64,000 nt of DNA from NCBI RefSeq assembly GCF_003115845.1, contig NZ_KZ819032.1:94436-158435 (forward strand), given 5' to 3'. This DNA is from Brenneria roseae subsp. roseae (GTDB lineage: Bacteria; Pseudomonadota; Gammaproteobacteria; Enterobacterales; Enterobacteriaceae). Position 1 is the first letter of the stretch. Each line of letters starts with the position of its first letter. The notes under the pieces were generated by a model. It saw nothing but the letters and a program-made list of their open reading frames with translations, was not told the origin of the DNA and made no database searches. Shown here piece after piece: positions 45,567 to 54,440 of the stretch. Made by a program: the position numbers and the translations under genes.

Positions 45567-47441
45567 ATGGCAGAACTATCCATGACAGCCAAAAATGAAA
45601 CCAGGCCTGTTGTATTCCTGAGCCGGCTTAGCCGGTTTCTGACGACCATGACGTCCTACGCCGGCGCATTGGTCCTGCTCACGAATGTCTTAGTGGTGTT
45701 TGCGTCCGTTATCTGGCGCTATGCGCTGCATTCGCCTATCCACTGGGCGGAAGAAGTGGCGCGGGCCATGATGATCGCGCTGGTATTTTTCGGCGTCGCG
45801 ACGTCGACCGGGCGCGGTGGTCATATTGGCGTCGATCTCTTCCTGCGCTTTTTGCCGGAGAAGGTTCGTCCCTATGTCATTCACGCCAGCCGCTGGATTC
45901 TGTTCCTGGTTTCAGTCGGTCTGGTGGTTTCCAGCTATGACCTGGTGCAAGCCGCCCGGATGCAGACCACGGAGACCGGCTTACCGCAGATTATCTATGT
46001 CATCCCGGTGCTGATCGGCTCTGTCGTCATGATGGTCGCCGCGCTGGAGCATGCCCTGCGTGAGCAAACCCGGATTGTGCTGCTGAGCGGCGCGGGGATA
46101 CTGGTGCTGATGCTGCTCGGCTATATGAAGCTTTCGGTGATGGCCGATCCCGCCACCGCCGCGGCCGGACTGATGCTGATCTGCTTCGTCCTTGGCATTC
46201 TTGCCGGCGTGCCGATCGCCTTTACTCTGGGAATGTCGGCGATGGTCTTTTTTATCTGCGATCCCTCGCTGCCGTTCGTCTTTTTCTCACAACAAGTGGC
46301 GGCGGGCGTTGACCATTTTGTGCTGCTTGCCATTCCGTTCTTCCTGCTGGCCGGCGCCGCGATGGAAATCAACGGTATGTCGACACGTCTGGTCGAGTTG
46401 ATTGTACGCGGCATGGGGCGCTTTCGCGGTGGCCTGAACATGACCACCGTGCTGTCGATGGCTTTCTTCTCCGGTATCTCTGGCTCCAAACTTGCCGACG
46501 TGGCGGCGGTCGGTGGCGTTTTGATGCCCGCGGTGCGCCGTGCCAAGCAGGATAGTGAAGAAGCCGCAGGCGTTTTTGCCGCATCCGCCGTGATGGCGGA
46601 GACCATTCCGCCCTGCGTCAACCTGATCGTGATGGGTTTTGTCGCCAATATCTCTATTGGCGCGCTATTCATCGCTGGACTGGTGCCCGCCGCCTGTCTG
46701 CTGGTACTGCTGCTCATCGCGGCCAACCGGTTTGGCTCCAGAATTAACGTCAGCGAAGCTTATCCGGTATTACGCCCCCGCGCTCAACTCTATCTGGGAG
46801 CGGCTGTTGGTCTGGTTATGATTTTCATGATTGGCCGCGGCGTGATGATGGGTATCGCCACATCAACAGAAATTTCCGCCTTTGCCGTGATTTACGCCAT
46901 CGTTGTGGGGCGGCTGGCCTTCCGTGAGCTAACGCTGAAAGCCACGGTGAAAATGTTCATTGATATCGCGGCGATGTCCGGGGTATTGCTGTTCATCGTA
47001 GCCTGTGCCACCAGCCTTTCTTATGCGTTAACCATTCAGATGATTCCACAGCAAATTGCGGAGCTTCTGGTCGGGATTGGTATGGCTCAGGGGGCCTGGC
47101 TATTCCTGCTGTTGACCATCGTCATTCTGATTGTGTTCGGCGCCGTACTGGAAGGCGCGCCCGCGCTGATTATCTTTGCTCCCATTCTGGTGCCAATCGC
47201 CATTCAACTGGGTTTCAACCCGCTGCACTTCGGCATCATCATGATTCTCTCCATGGGCTTTGGACTGTTCGCTCCCCCGATCGGGCTGGGACTGTATACC
47301 ACCTGCGCCATCTGTGGCGTGGAGATGAAAAATGTGATTCGGCCAATGGCGAAATATCTGGCGGTAGTGTTTGTCGGGATAATCCTTGTGGCGCTGATGC
47401 CCTCATTGACGACCTGGTTACCGGGGCTGGCCGGTTACTAA
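45567..47441 (+). CDS. Fused TRAP transporter small and large permease (DctQM)
   Basis: The 624-residue protein joins a four-helix DctQ part (about 20-165; HWAEEVARAMMIALVFFGVA) to a 12-helix DctM part (about 185-620; IPFFLLAGAAMEINGMSTRL, FSGISGSKLADVAAVG, FGLFAPPIGLGLY). Fused forms are known in DctP-TRAP systems for sialate and sugar acids. It uses the sodium gradient rather than ATP. A GAGAGG box precedes the start. It is the second gene of the LacI-controlled operon. Confidence 0.94.
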   Translation: MAELSMTAKNETRPVVFLSRLSRFLTTMTSYAGALVLLTNVLVVFASVIWRYALHSPIHWAEEVARAMMIALVFFGVATSTGRGGHIGVDLFLRFLPEKVRPYVIHASRWILFLVSVGLVVSSYDLVQAARMQTTETGLPQIIYVIPVLIGSVVMMVAALEHALREQTRIVLLSGAGILVLMLLGYMKLSVMADPATAAAGLMLICFVLGILAGVPIAFTLGMSAMVFFICDPSLPFVFFSQQVAAGVDHFVLLAIPFFLLAGAAMEINGMSTRLVELIVRGMGRFRGGLNMTTVLSMAFFSGISGSKLADVAAVGGVLMPAVRRAKQDSEEAAGVFAASAVMAETIPPCVNLIVMGFVANISIGALFIAGLVPAACLLVLLLIAANRFGSRINVSEAYPVLRPRAQLYLGAAVGLVMIFMIGRGVMMGIATSTEISAFAVIYAIVVGRLAFRELTLKATVKMFIDIAAMSGVLLFIVACATSLSYALTIQMIPQQIAELLVGIGMAQGAWLFLLLTIVILIVFGAVLEGAPALIIFAPILVPIAIQLGFNPLHFGIIMILSMGFGLFAPPIGLGLYTTCAICGVEMKNVIRPMAKYLAVVFVGIILVALMPSLTTWLPGLAGY

Positions 47442-47481
47442 TGAAGCAGCCGCGATGAAAGAGAAGAGGCTCGGAAACGTT

Positions 47482-47512
47482 TTTTCCGCACCGGTGTCGC
47501 CGGTGCGGAAAA
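47482..47512. other. Perfect 13-bp hairpin inside the TRAP operon
   Basis: TTTTCCGCACCGG pairs perfectly with CCGGTGCGGAAAA around TGTCG, between dctQM and the kinase fusion gene. No T tract follows on the + strand. It may stabilise or separate transporter and enzyme messages. Confidence 0.6.
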
Positions 47513-47593
47513 GAGTCCGGGTACAACAGGCTTCAGGTATGGGCCGTCCTGGCATTGGAGATAAATTCAGCCAGGCCTTACAGGATTGGAAAA

Positions 47594-48544
47594 ATGAGTA
47601 ATAACGTGTGTGATTACTGTCATCCGTCAGATCAACCGATCCTCTGGCAGGATCAATACTGCCGGGTCGTGCTGGTGGATGAGGCGGTATTTCCTGGCGG
47701 GTGCCGGGTAATATGGCAGCAACACAAAACCGGGTTGAGCCATTTAAACGAGGATGAACGTCAGCATCTTTTCTCGGTTATCAGTGAAGTTGAATCGATC
47801 ATTCATCAACAGCTACAGCCGCAACACATTGATCTGATAGGTCCGGGAGCGACGTTCCCGCATCTGCACTGGCAAGTCATTCCCCGCTATGCGGACGACG
47901 CCCACTTTCCCGGCCCCGTATGGGGAGCGCCGGTGCGCGAAGGGAAACCCCGTTCTCTTCCAGAGGCGTTCGGGCAGGCGGTGGCGCAGGGGCTTGCATG
48001 TCGGTTCGACCGGCCGGAAAACAAGGGGCGGCATCTTTTCGTCATTATGGGGGTATCTGGCAGCGGAAAATCCGTCGTGGCGCAAAAGCTCAGCCAGCGT
48101 CTGGGGTTTGCGTGTCTTGACGGCGATTTCTTACACCCCCGCGCTAATGTGGACAAAATGGCGCAGGGTCATGCCCTGAATGATAGCGATCGCGCGCCGT
48201 GGCTTCAGGCGCTGAATGACGCCGCTTACTCCATGTTGCGCACAAATTCGGGATCGTTGCTGGTGTGTTCCGCACTGAAGAAGCGTTATCGCGCCATTTT
48301 ACGTCAGGGAAATCCTCACCTCTCGTTCCTTTTTCTGGATGGCGAGTACGCCGTTATTGAAGAACGGCTTAAGCAGCGTAAGGGACATTTCTTCAGCCCG
48401 CAAATGCTGGATTCCCAATTCGCCACGCTGGAGAGACCCGATACAACGGAACAGGATGTCCGCCATATCGACATTAATAGTCCGCTGGATCAGGTGATTA
48501 ATGCTTGTACGCGGGTAATAGCGGAAAAATTCGCTGCCGGGTAA
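47594..48544 (+). CDS. HIT-domain / gluconokinase fusion protein
   Basis: From ATG 47594 the protein has 316 residues. Residues 1-115 match HIT-family Ap4A-hydrolase-like proteins (CDYCHPSDQP, CRVIWQQHK, then PHLHWQVIPRYADDAHFPGP at about 89-108). The HIT triad reads H-L-H-W-Q, so the third His is Gln. The upstream Asn-rich loop of relatives is replaced by IDLIGPGATF. Residues about 146-316 are a complete GntK kinase, with P-loop GVSGSGKS (153-160), DGDFLHPRANVDKM and CSALKKRYRAILRQ. It should phosphorylate gluconate or a related acid. The HIT part may be non-catalytic. Longer starts upstream are not supported. Confidence 0.88.
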   Translation: MSNNVCDYCHPSDQPILWQDQYCRVVLVDEAVFPGGCRVIWQQHKTGLSHLNEDERQHLFSVISEVESIIHQQLQPQHIDLIGPGATFPHLHWQVIPRYADDAHFPGPVWGAPVREGKPRSLPEAFGQAVAQGLACRFDRPENKGRHLFVIMGVSGSGKSVVAQKLSQRLGFACLDGDFLHPRANVDKMAQGHALNDSDRAPWLQALNDAAYSMLRTNSGSLLVCSALKKRYRAILRQGNPHLSFLFLDGEYAVIEERLKQRKGHFFSPQMLDSQFATLERPDTTEQDVRHIDINSPLDQVINACTRVIAEKFAAG

Positions 48545-48714
48545 CAAGAGGAATATCGGATACGGTTTGCAAAACGAATGTTTGCATAGTTAAGAGGAAG
48601 CCAATTTACGTTTTTTTGCCGTAAATAACGGCATCGTCGCCTATCAATTAATCCATACATCTAAAGCCGACTTTCCGGTTGATGTAAGAGATGTGAAATA
48701 AACAGGAGTTAATA

Positions 48715-49479
48715 ATGGGATCATTATCAGGTAAAAAAGTGCTGATCACTGGCGCGGAGCAGGGAATTGGTAAAGCAACGGCGAAAGCATTGCTTGAAGC
48801 AGGATGTGATATTTATATTCATTATTTTAGTGGTGAGGAGGGGCCGAAAGAACTGGTCAAAATAGCGAATTCTCTGGGAAGGCGAGCCGCTTATGGCTAT
48901 GCTGATTTAACAGATGAAACGGATGCCGCCAAATGTGTATCGCAGGCCGTCGAGTTCTTAGGCGGTATTGATATATTGATCAATAATGTAGGCGGTATTA
49001 TTGCCAGAAAATGGCTGGGCGAAATTGATAATAAATTTTGGCGAACGGTCATTGATGTCAATATGACGACAATGCTTAATGTGACGCAAAGCGCCTTACC
49101 GCACTTAAAGAATGCCAGCGACGGAGCGAGTATTGTCAATCTGGCCTCTCTGGCCGGACGATCCGGCGGGCATTCCGGATCTTTGGTATATTCAACAACC
49201 AAGGGCGCGATATTAACCTGGACGCGTTCACTGGCGGCAGAGCTGGGTGAGCACGGGATTCGGGTTAATGCCGTTGCGCCGGGGTTAATTTTAGGCACGC
49301 GATTCCATAATCAACATACGACCAAAGAATCAGCCGACCAGACTATTGAGGCTATTCCTCTGGGAAGAGCGGGGACGCCGGAAGATGTCGCCAAAGCTAT
49401 TCAGTTCCTTGCCTCTGAATATGATGGCTTTATTTCCGGCGCCACCATTGATATAAATGGCGGTATTTACAGAATGTAA
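48715..49479 (+). CDS. Short-chain dehydrogenase/reductase (first SDR)
   Basis: The 254-residue classical SDR has the cofactor motif TGAEQGIGKA (12-21), the structural NNVGG, the catalytic Ser in NLASLAGRSGG and the YxxxK pair in YSTTKGA. Glycine-rich TGxxxGIG favours NAD(P)(H). It follows the HIT-kinase gene by 170 bp with a GGAG box before ATG 48715. A strong terminator follows. In this operon it probably oxidises or reduces a sugar, lactone or keto-acid intermediate. Confidence 0.93.
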   Translation: MGSLSGKKVLITGAEQGIGKATAKALLEAGCDIYIHYFSGEEGPKELVKIANSLGRRAAYGYADLTDETDAAKCVSQAVEFLGGIDILINNVGGIIARKWLGEIDNKFWRTVIDVNMTTMLNVTQSALPHLKNASDGASIVNLASLAGRSGGHSGSLVYSTTKGAILTWTRSLAAELGEHGIRVNAVAPGLILGTRFHNQHTTKESADQTIEAIPLGRAGTPEDVAKAIQFLASEYDGFISGATIDINGGIYRM

Positions 49480-49486
49480 AAATTGC

Positions 49487-49519
49487 ATGCGATGGAATTT
49501 ATATTCCATCGCATTTTTT
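49487..49519 (+). terminator. Strong intrinsic terminator after the first SDR
   Basis: ATGCGATGGAAT pairs perfectly with ATTCCATCGCAT around TTAT and is followed by TTTTT. It lies between the SDR and the mutarotase gene, so the last gene depends on readthrough or its own promoter. Confidence 0.85.
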
Positions 49520-49531
49520 GAGATATAGTTC

Positions 49532-49951
49532 ATGATTAAATCAGAAATTATTCACCCGGAATTGCTGAAAATATTGGCGCAATGTGGTCATAAAGCCAAT
49601 ATTTTAATTGCCGATGCAAACTACTCTTTTGTTACTAATTCAGCGCGCAATGCGCAAATAATTTATCTTAACTTTACACCTGGTATGATTAGTAGTACGG
49701 CTATTCTGGATAAAATTCTTGGCTATATTAATGTTGAAAAAGCAACATTGATGGCTTATCCAGATGATTTTGATAATACCATTGAGAAAGAATACAAGCA
49801 GCTACTCACGGATACGGTAGACATTACTTACGTTGACAGAAATAGCTTCTACTCGTTGGTTAAAGGCGATGATACTTTACTTGTGATAGCCTCCGGTGAA
49901 ACCCGGCGCTTTGCCAATATATTGCTGACCGTGGGTCCCATCGTATTCTGA
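49532..49951 (+). CDS. RbsD/FucU-family sugar mutarotase/pyranase
   Basis: The 139-residue protein matches the RbsD/FucU fold: start IHPELLKILAQCGHKANILI with the catalytic-site His region and ADANYSF. The C-terminal YVDRNSFYSLVKGDD is also seen. These enzymes interconvert anomers or ring forms of free sugars. It tells us that the pathway handles a cyclic monosaccharide or sugar acid at some step. It lies 12 bp after a strong terminator at the end of the TRAP operon and faces the convergent LacI gene. Confidence 0.85.
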   Translation: MIKSEIIHPELLKILAQCGHKANILIADANYSFVTNSARNAQIIYLNFTPGMISSTAILDKILGYINVEKATLMAYPDDFDNTIEKEYKQLLTDTVDITYVDRNSFYSLVKGDDTLLVIASGETRRFANILLTVGPIVF

Positions 49952-50009
49952 CAGAAATACGGCTCCCGACCGGTGAAGCATCTCTTCCACCGCCTGATCG
50001 TGTCATGTG

Positions 50010-50036
50010 ATGGCGCCCACGTCCGGCGCCATCAGA
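50010..50036. terminator. Hairpin between convergent mutarotase and LacI genes
   Basis: TGATGGCGCC pairs perfectly with GGCGCCATCA around a 7-nt loop in the convergent gap. Confidence 0.6.
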
Positions 50037-50060
50037 TTCAGATGAGGCAAAGCATGTCTC

Positions 50061-51131
50061 TTATTTCTGGGGATGTCCTGAATGCGGGTCTTCACTGTCT
50101 CTGACGGATTTCCGGCTGACCAGCGCAGGCCTGAAAAGAAATTCTTTGGAAGGGAGAGCCGGGTTGTCTATCCGGCTAAGCAGACGATCCACCATGGTTG
50201 TGGCCATGTCTGCCAGTGGCGGCATCACCGAGGTCAGTCCAGGGTAAATCAGGCCGGAGAGTGAAATATTATCGATCCCCACAATGGAGATCTCCTGCGG
50301 CACGTTCACCCCCGTTTCGTGCAGACCGGCCATCAGCCCGATACCAAGCGCATCGTTAATGGTGACAACACCATCCGGCCAGCGTGGCTGCTGGCAGATT
50401 TTTTTAGCCAACAGACGCCCCAGCTCAGTCATTTCGGTGTCCCCGTAGGCGGACAGGGCTTTCCCCTCGATGATCATATCTTCCCTTAGCAACCCATGCT
50501 CCCGGGCCGCGCTGAGGAACCCCTCAATTTTGTGAGAGCGGCTGGCGGTGAGGCTGGCCTCGGTAACAAATGAAATATGGCGGCATCCTCTGGCGATCAG
50601 GTGTTCGGCAGCCAGCCGGCCAGCTTCAACGTTATCCATTGAAACGCTGTCGTAAGGCGTCGTGCCGGGTTGTATGCCGCTGGACAGGCGGCTGTCGTAG
50701 GCGATCATAATCATGCCCTGAGCCGCGGCCCGTGAAAAATGGGGCTTTTCCATATCACTGGCTGCAACAATGATGCCGCGAACGCCGTGAGCGAACATAT
50801 CTTCAAGGAAAGCGTGTTCTTCATCCACCTGACGATAGGTGTTTCCCAACAGTACGCGATACTGATGCGTTTTCGCTGCCAGATCCACTTCCCGTGCCAG
50901 AGCGGCAAAGCTCGGGTTAATGATCGAAGGGACCAGCAGACCGAACATTTTCGCCTGCCCCGTCTTGAGTTGCTGAGCGATCCTGTTTGGATGGTACTCC
51001 AGATCGCGCATGGCCTGCTCAATACGCTCCAGGGTTTCCTGACGCATTTGGTCGGTGCGCCCGTTCAGCACATTTGATACGGTGCTAAGGGAGACGCCGG
51101 CGTGTTTCGCAACATCACGAATGTTTGCCAT
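50061..51131 (-). CDS. LacI-family regulator of the TRAP/SDR regulon
   Basis: The 356-residue repressor opens NIRDVAKHAGVSLSTVSNVL, the LacI helix-turn-helix, followed by hinge YHPNRIAQQLKTGQAKMFGLL and a sugar-binding core domain. It is the second gene after the leftward SDR (70-bp gap). The two 31-bp operators, one before that SDR and one before the divergent TRAP operon, are its likely targets, making it autoregulated. The inducer should be a substrate or intermediate of the pathway. Confidence 0.93.
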   Translation of the reverse strand: MANIRDVAKHAGVSLSTVSNVLNGRTDQMRQETLERIEQAMRDLEYHPNRIAQQLKTGQAKMFGLLVPSIINPSFAALAREVDLAAKTHQYRVLLGNTYRQVDEEHAFLEDMFAHGVRGIIVAASDMEKPHFSRAAAQGMIMIAYDSRLSSGIQPGTTPYDSVSMDNVEAGRLAAEHLIARGCRHISFVTEASLTASRSHKIEGFLSAAREHGLLREDMIIEGKALSAYGDTEMTELGRLLAKKICQQPRWPDGVVTINDALGIGLMAGLHETGVNVPQEISIVGIDNISLSGLIYPGLTSVMPPLADMATTMVDRLLSRIDNPALPSKEFLFRPALVSRKSVRDSEDPHSGHPQK

Positions 51132-51201
51132 ACTTTCCTTACATCTGTTTTTATTGCCTGATTATAAGTTTTTTATCCGGGAACACATTTTTTAATGGAA
51201 A

Positions 51202-51975
51202 CTAAGGCGCCATCTGACCACCGTTAACGTCGATAATTTGCCCGGAAATGTATCCACTTAACGCGTGAGTCGCCAGGAATAGATAAGTTGGCGCCACCTC
51301 CTCGCTACGGCCGAAGCGCCCCATCGGAATGGCGTCGCGCATCTTTTGCACTGTTTCATCACTTTTACCGTGATGAAACGCGGTATCTATGCTTCCCGGT
51401 GAGACCACATTAAAGCGTATATTATCCTGGGTGAACTCTTTTACCCAATTGCGGTGCATGTTGTGGATCCAGGCCTTGGCGCTACCGTAAACGCCGGCGC
51501 CAATGCCACCGCCGTCACGACCTGCGATTGATCCCGTACTAATCGCTGCGCTGCTCAGTCCGCTCTCTTTGGCCGATTGACGCAGGTGGGGAATGGCGTA
51601 TTTGGTCATCATCAATACCGAGCGTACGTTGAGATCCATAACCCGATCGAAGAACGCATCATCCATATTTTCCAGTATGCTCCTGCCGCCCAGTCCGCCC
51701 GCATTGTTGATCAGCACGTCGATTCCTCCGAAGCGAGCGACAAAATCATCCACTAACTGCTGACAATTAGCCGAATGACTTAGATCCGCCGCAAACTGTG
51801 AGTACTGACCAGGTAGCGTATTCAGTGAATCCAGAGTATGAGGCTCGGTAATAGTGCTACGACCATTAATACCGACACAGGCACCATACGTTAGAAACAG
51901 TCTGGCTGTCGCCAGCCCAATACCTGTAGTCGAACCGGTAATTAAAACACGTCTGCCTTTTAGCTCATGAAACAT
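51202..51975 (-). CDS. Short-chain dehydrogenase/reductase (second SDR)
   Basis: The 257-residue SDR begins at ATG 51975 after AGAGGAT; the longer frame to 52035 has no support. Features: TGSTTGIGLA, NNAGGLGGRSI, catalytic Ser in STGSIAGRDGG, YGSAKAW. The C-terminus is SGYISGQIIDVNGG. It shares the family but not close sequence with the first SDR, so it probably works on a different intermediate. It is transcribed with the LacI gene from a promoter overlapped by the right 31-bp operator, 87 bp upstream. Confidence 0.93.
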   Translation of the reverse strand: MFHELKGRRVLITGSTTGIGLATARLFLTYGACVGINGRSTITEPHTLDSLNTLPGQYSQFAADLSHSANCQQLVDDFVARFGGIDVLINNAGGLGGRSILENMDDAFFDRVMDLNVRSVLMMTKYAIPHLRQSAKESGLSSAAISTGSIAGRDGGGIGAGVYGSAKAWIHNMHRNWVKEFTQDNIRFNVVSPGSIDTAFHHGKSDETVQKMRDAIPMGRFGRSEEVAPTYLFLATHALSGYISGQIIDVNGGQMAP

Positions 51976-52062
51976 GCTAATCCTCTCTAAACAGGGAGAT
52001 AGATGTGGATTACCGCCGAGTGTTGATACATGCACGGAAGGAATCTCTCCGGGGGTATGTTT

Positions 52063-52093
52063 TTCTGTAACGTTTTAGTGCAACGTTACAGAA
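52063..52093. promoter_or_regulatory. Double LacI-type operator, right copy
   Basis: TTCTGTAACGTT-N7-AACGTTACAGAA again, 87 bp upstream of the leftward SDR-lacI unit. Its N7 is TTAGTGC; the reverse complement of the left copy has TTAGTGT. Confidence 0.8.
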
Positions 52094-52450
52094 AAGTATA
52101 ACGAAAAAAGCGGTAACGCAATGGTTTATTATGTGTTGAACAGAGCGCGGTGAAGGGGTTGCGCGAGCACTGCGTTACGCACAGCGCCGACCGTTTCGCT
52201 GAAATCGTCCCTGATGGAATCTGAATATTTCTCGTAATACTATGATATTAATGATTTAAGTTTGAATTCAGACTGTGTTGGTATACCTAAATGTATACCA
52301 ATGATGAAAAGTGATAGGGCTTTTTTACCTACGCTCCCCTTGTGAGGTCACGTCTTTTCGTCTCCAATATTCACGCTACTTCTTGATAAGTGCACATGAA
52401 TGTCACTTTTTAGTGTCATGCGGCTGTACTTAATCCTGCCTTGGTGCTTA

Positions 52451-52630
52451 TCAAGCCAGTTCAAATGATGCCAACTGTTTTAACAGGGTGTGAGTGATAG
52501 GAAGATAGAGCGAATTAGACTTACGCTGAAAGCTAACAAACCCATACTTTAGGTAAAAGTTCTTCGCTGCCTGATCCCTGGCATCGACATGCAAAGCCCA
52601 TATTCCCGTCGTCGAGCGCGATACGTTAGC
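52451..52630 (-). pseudogene. C-terminal fragment of a GNAT acetyltransferase (TacT-like)
   Basis: Reading leftward, the frame encodes ALHVDARDQAAKNFYLKYGF and ends SLYLPITHTLLKQLASFELA. This is the acetyl-CoA-binding and C-terminal part of TacT/GNAT-type toxins. There is no start codon and no N-terminal half, so it is a remnant. A TacA antitoxin C-terminus survives at 57.36-57.49 kb, but whether both came from one module is unknown. Confidence 0.65.
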
Positions 52631-52721
52631 GGATTTTATTATTAATCATCAATATATTAATGATGGATGAGTGGGTGAATAGATGACGAGTTACTCATCA
52701 CTTTTTAAGGCGTTTTGACGT

Positions 52722-52744
52722 AAAAAAACCGGCCGGAGCCGGTT
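52722..52744 (-). terminator. Minus-strand intrinsic terminator
   Basis: AACCGGC pairs with GCCGGTT around the loop CGGA. On the minus strand the hairpin is followed by TTTTTTT. It would stop leftward transcription, but no clear gene ends here except a doubtful short frame. Confidence 0.75.
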
Positions 52745-52747
52745 GTG

Positions 52748-52843
52748 TCATTGCTGGCGTTTACCTCGCAACTCATATTTTGGCAGCCAGTAGGCATTGC
52801 CGCCTGATACCGATCCTGCAATTGCTTTACTTATATCACTCAA
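52748..52843 (-). pseudogene. Possible gene 3' end before the terminator
   Basis: A frame open at least from a TTG at 52843 (and further upstream without a start codon) ends SGGNAYWLPKYELRGKRQQ, with its stop only 4 bp before a strong terminator. The composition looks protein-like and the terminator fits a true gene end. No family was recognised, and it may be a truncated gene. Confidence 0.25.
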
Positions 52844-53134
52844 TAAAAAATTGTTTATTACACGATCCTTCCTATTGAGATGGGAATCAGGACAGATATT
52901 TAAAATGAAGTATAATCAAAACCTATAATATTATATGTAATTTCCAATTTGAATTATTGTTTATAGAGTGCGATAGTCAAAATAAATAGCCGGTGAGGCG
53001 AATTTTTTGGATATTTACGGCAGAGTTATTGGCTGTTATCTCACTATTTATCATTAACAAAAAATCCCGAGTTACGCTCGAATATGTGAAGTGCTATATA
53101 TTGCGATAATATTCTCACAAAGGAAAAATGAATA

Positions 53135-54250
53135 ATGAAGATCACAAAAGTTGAATCTATTTTAACAGGCTCTCGCCGCTTATTCGTAAAAGTGTACACT
53201 GACGAAGGTATTATCGGCACAGGCGAAGGCGGAAACTGGGGGTTCAGGGAAGCGGTGGCTGGCGCGGTTGCCCGCATGGAAAAACCGTTGATTGGTCAGG
53301 ATCCGAGGCGGATAGAGTATATCGGAAGCGAGTTATATAACCGATTTAAATTCGGCGGCACGGTTGTCGGCAGCGCGATTTCCGCTATTGACATTGCTTT
53401 GTGGGATATCAAGGGTAAGTATTATAATGCCCCTATTTATGAGTTGTTAGGCGGCGCCGTCCGCAAGAAAATTCGTTTATGGGGCGTTGTGAATGGCAAA
53501 ACCATTGAAGAGAGCGTTGAATCAGCGATAAAACTACAGGCGGAAGGATATACCTGTATTCGATTAAATCCAACCAATATCAGGGAGGCCACCGGTACTT
53601 ACGCCCGCCAGATGAAAGCAATGAGCGATATGATTCATGCAGTGCGTGAAGCTGTTGGTCTGGATATGGATCTTGGTTGCGAAATTCATCGCGCGTTACA
53701 GCCGCATGAAAGCATTACTCTTTTGAGGATGGTAGAAGACTGCAATCTTCTTTTCTTCGAAGATCCTATTAATTATGAAAATTATTTATCGCTGAAAGAA
53801 ATAACGCGTAAAACCAAAACACCGATCAGTGCCGGAGAACGCAGTTTTTGCATTCAGGATGTGGATATGCTGCTTCGGGAGGAGAGCGTTAGCTTTATAC
53901 GGCCGGACATTTGCGTTATGGCGGGCATCACCGGTTGTAAAAAAGCCGCGGCAATTGCGGAAAGTCATTATGTCAATGTCATTCCGCATATTGCCACCGG
54001 CAGCATTAACCTCGCCGGTAGCCTGCATCTGGCAGCCGCAATACCTAATTTTGAAGTAATGGAAATGTGTCCTATCACAAGTGAATGGGAGAGGATTCAA
54101 AAAGAGATAACCACGCCGTTTAAAATTGAGAATGGCTATTTAATGGTGCCGGAAGGTTCGGGACTTGGCGTTGAGTTGCGCGATGACGTTAGAGAAACGT
54201 CTCCTTATTGTGACTGGGAATGGGATTTTGATAAATGCGAAATAAAATAG
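53135..54250 (+). CDS. Enolase-superfamily acid-sugar dehydratase (mandelate racemase/DgoD-like)
   Basis: The 371-residue enzyme has the capping domain (about 1-115) and a TIM-barrel. The three metal ligands are probably E183 (GCEIHRAL), E209 (LFFEDPI) and E235 (ISAGER), with the catalytic H185 and H285 (NVIPHIATGS). This spacing equals that of D-galactonate dehydratase, with Glu replacing Asp at the first ligand. It should dehydrate a sugar acid or other alpha-hydroxy acid. A DcuC-family carrier gene follows by 190 bp, suggesting uptake of the acid. Start ATG 53135 follows AAAGGA. Confidence 0.9.
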   Translation: MKITKVESILTGSRRLFVKVYTDEGIIGTGEGGNWGFREAVAGAVARMEKPLIGQDPRRIEYIGSELYNRFKFGGTVVGSAISAIDIALWDIKGKYYNAPIYELLGGAVRKKIRLWGVVNGKTIEESVESAIKLQAEGYTCIRLNPTNIREATGTYARQMKAMSDMIHAVREAVGLDMDLGCEIHRALQPHESITLLRMVEDCNLLFFEDPINYENYLSLKEITRKTKTPISAGERSFCIQDVDMLLREESVSFIRPDICVMAGITGCKKAAAIAESHYVNVIPHIATGSINLAGSLHLAAAIPNFEVMEMCPITSEWERIQKEITTPFKIENGYLMVPEGSGLGVELRDDVRETSPYCDWEWDFDKCEIK

Positions 54251-54440
54251 GGTTATCTAAAAATAAATAATCTGACGGATGCTCATACTGCCTGACTCCA
54301 GTGTAATAGTAATAAAAGTGACCGCATAGAAACGGCCCGGAGTTGCCGGGGTTGCGTGGCGTCTAATCATCCGCCGCTTTGCGCAACCAGGTAAAACTAA
54401 CAATAAAAACCAATGCAATTCTATTAAGGGGAATAAAATC

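Larger units (their letters stand above)
52094..53134. other. Gene-poor, scarred intergenic region
   Basis: The 1 kb between the LacI regulon and the dehydratase gene contains a GNAT fragment, a minus-strand terminator and a doubtful short frame (listed separately). The remainder is AT-rich with no supported gene, although the dehydratase promoter must lie near its right end. Confidence 0.5.
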
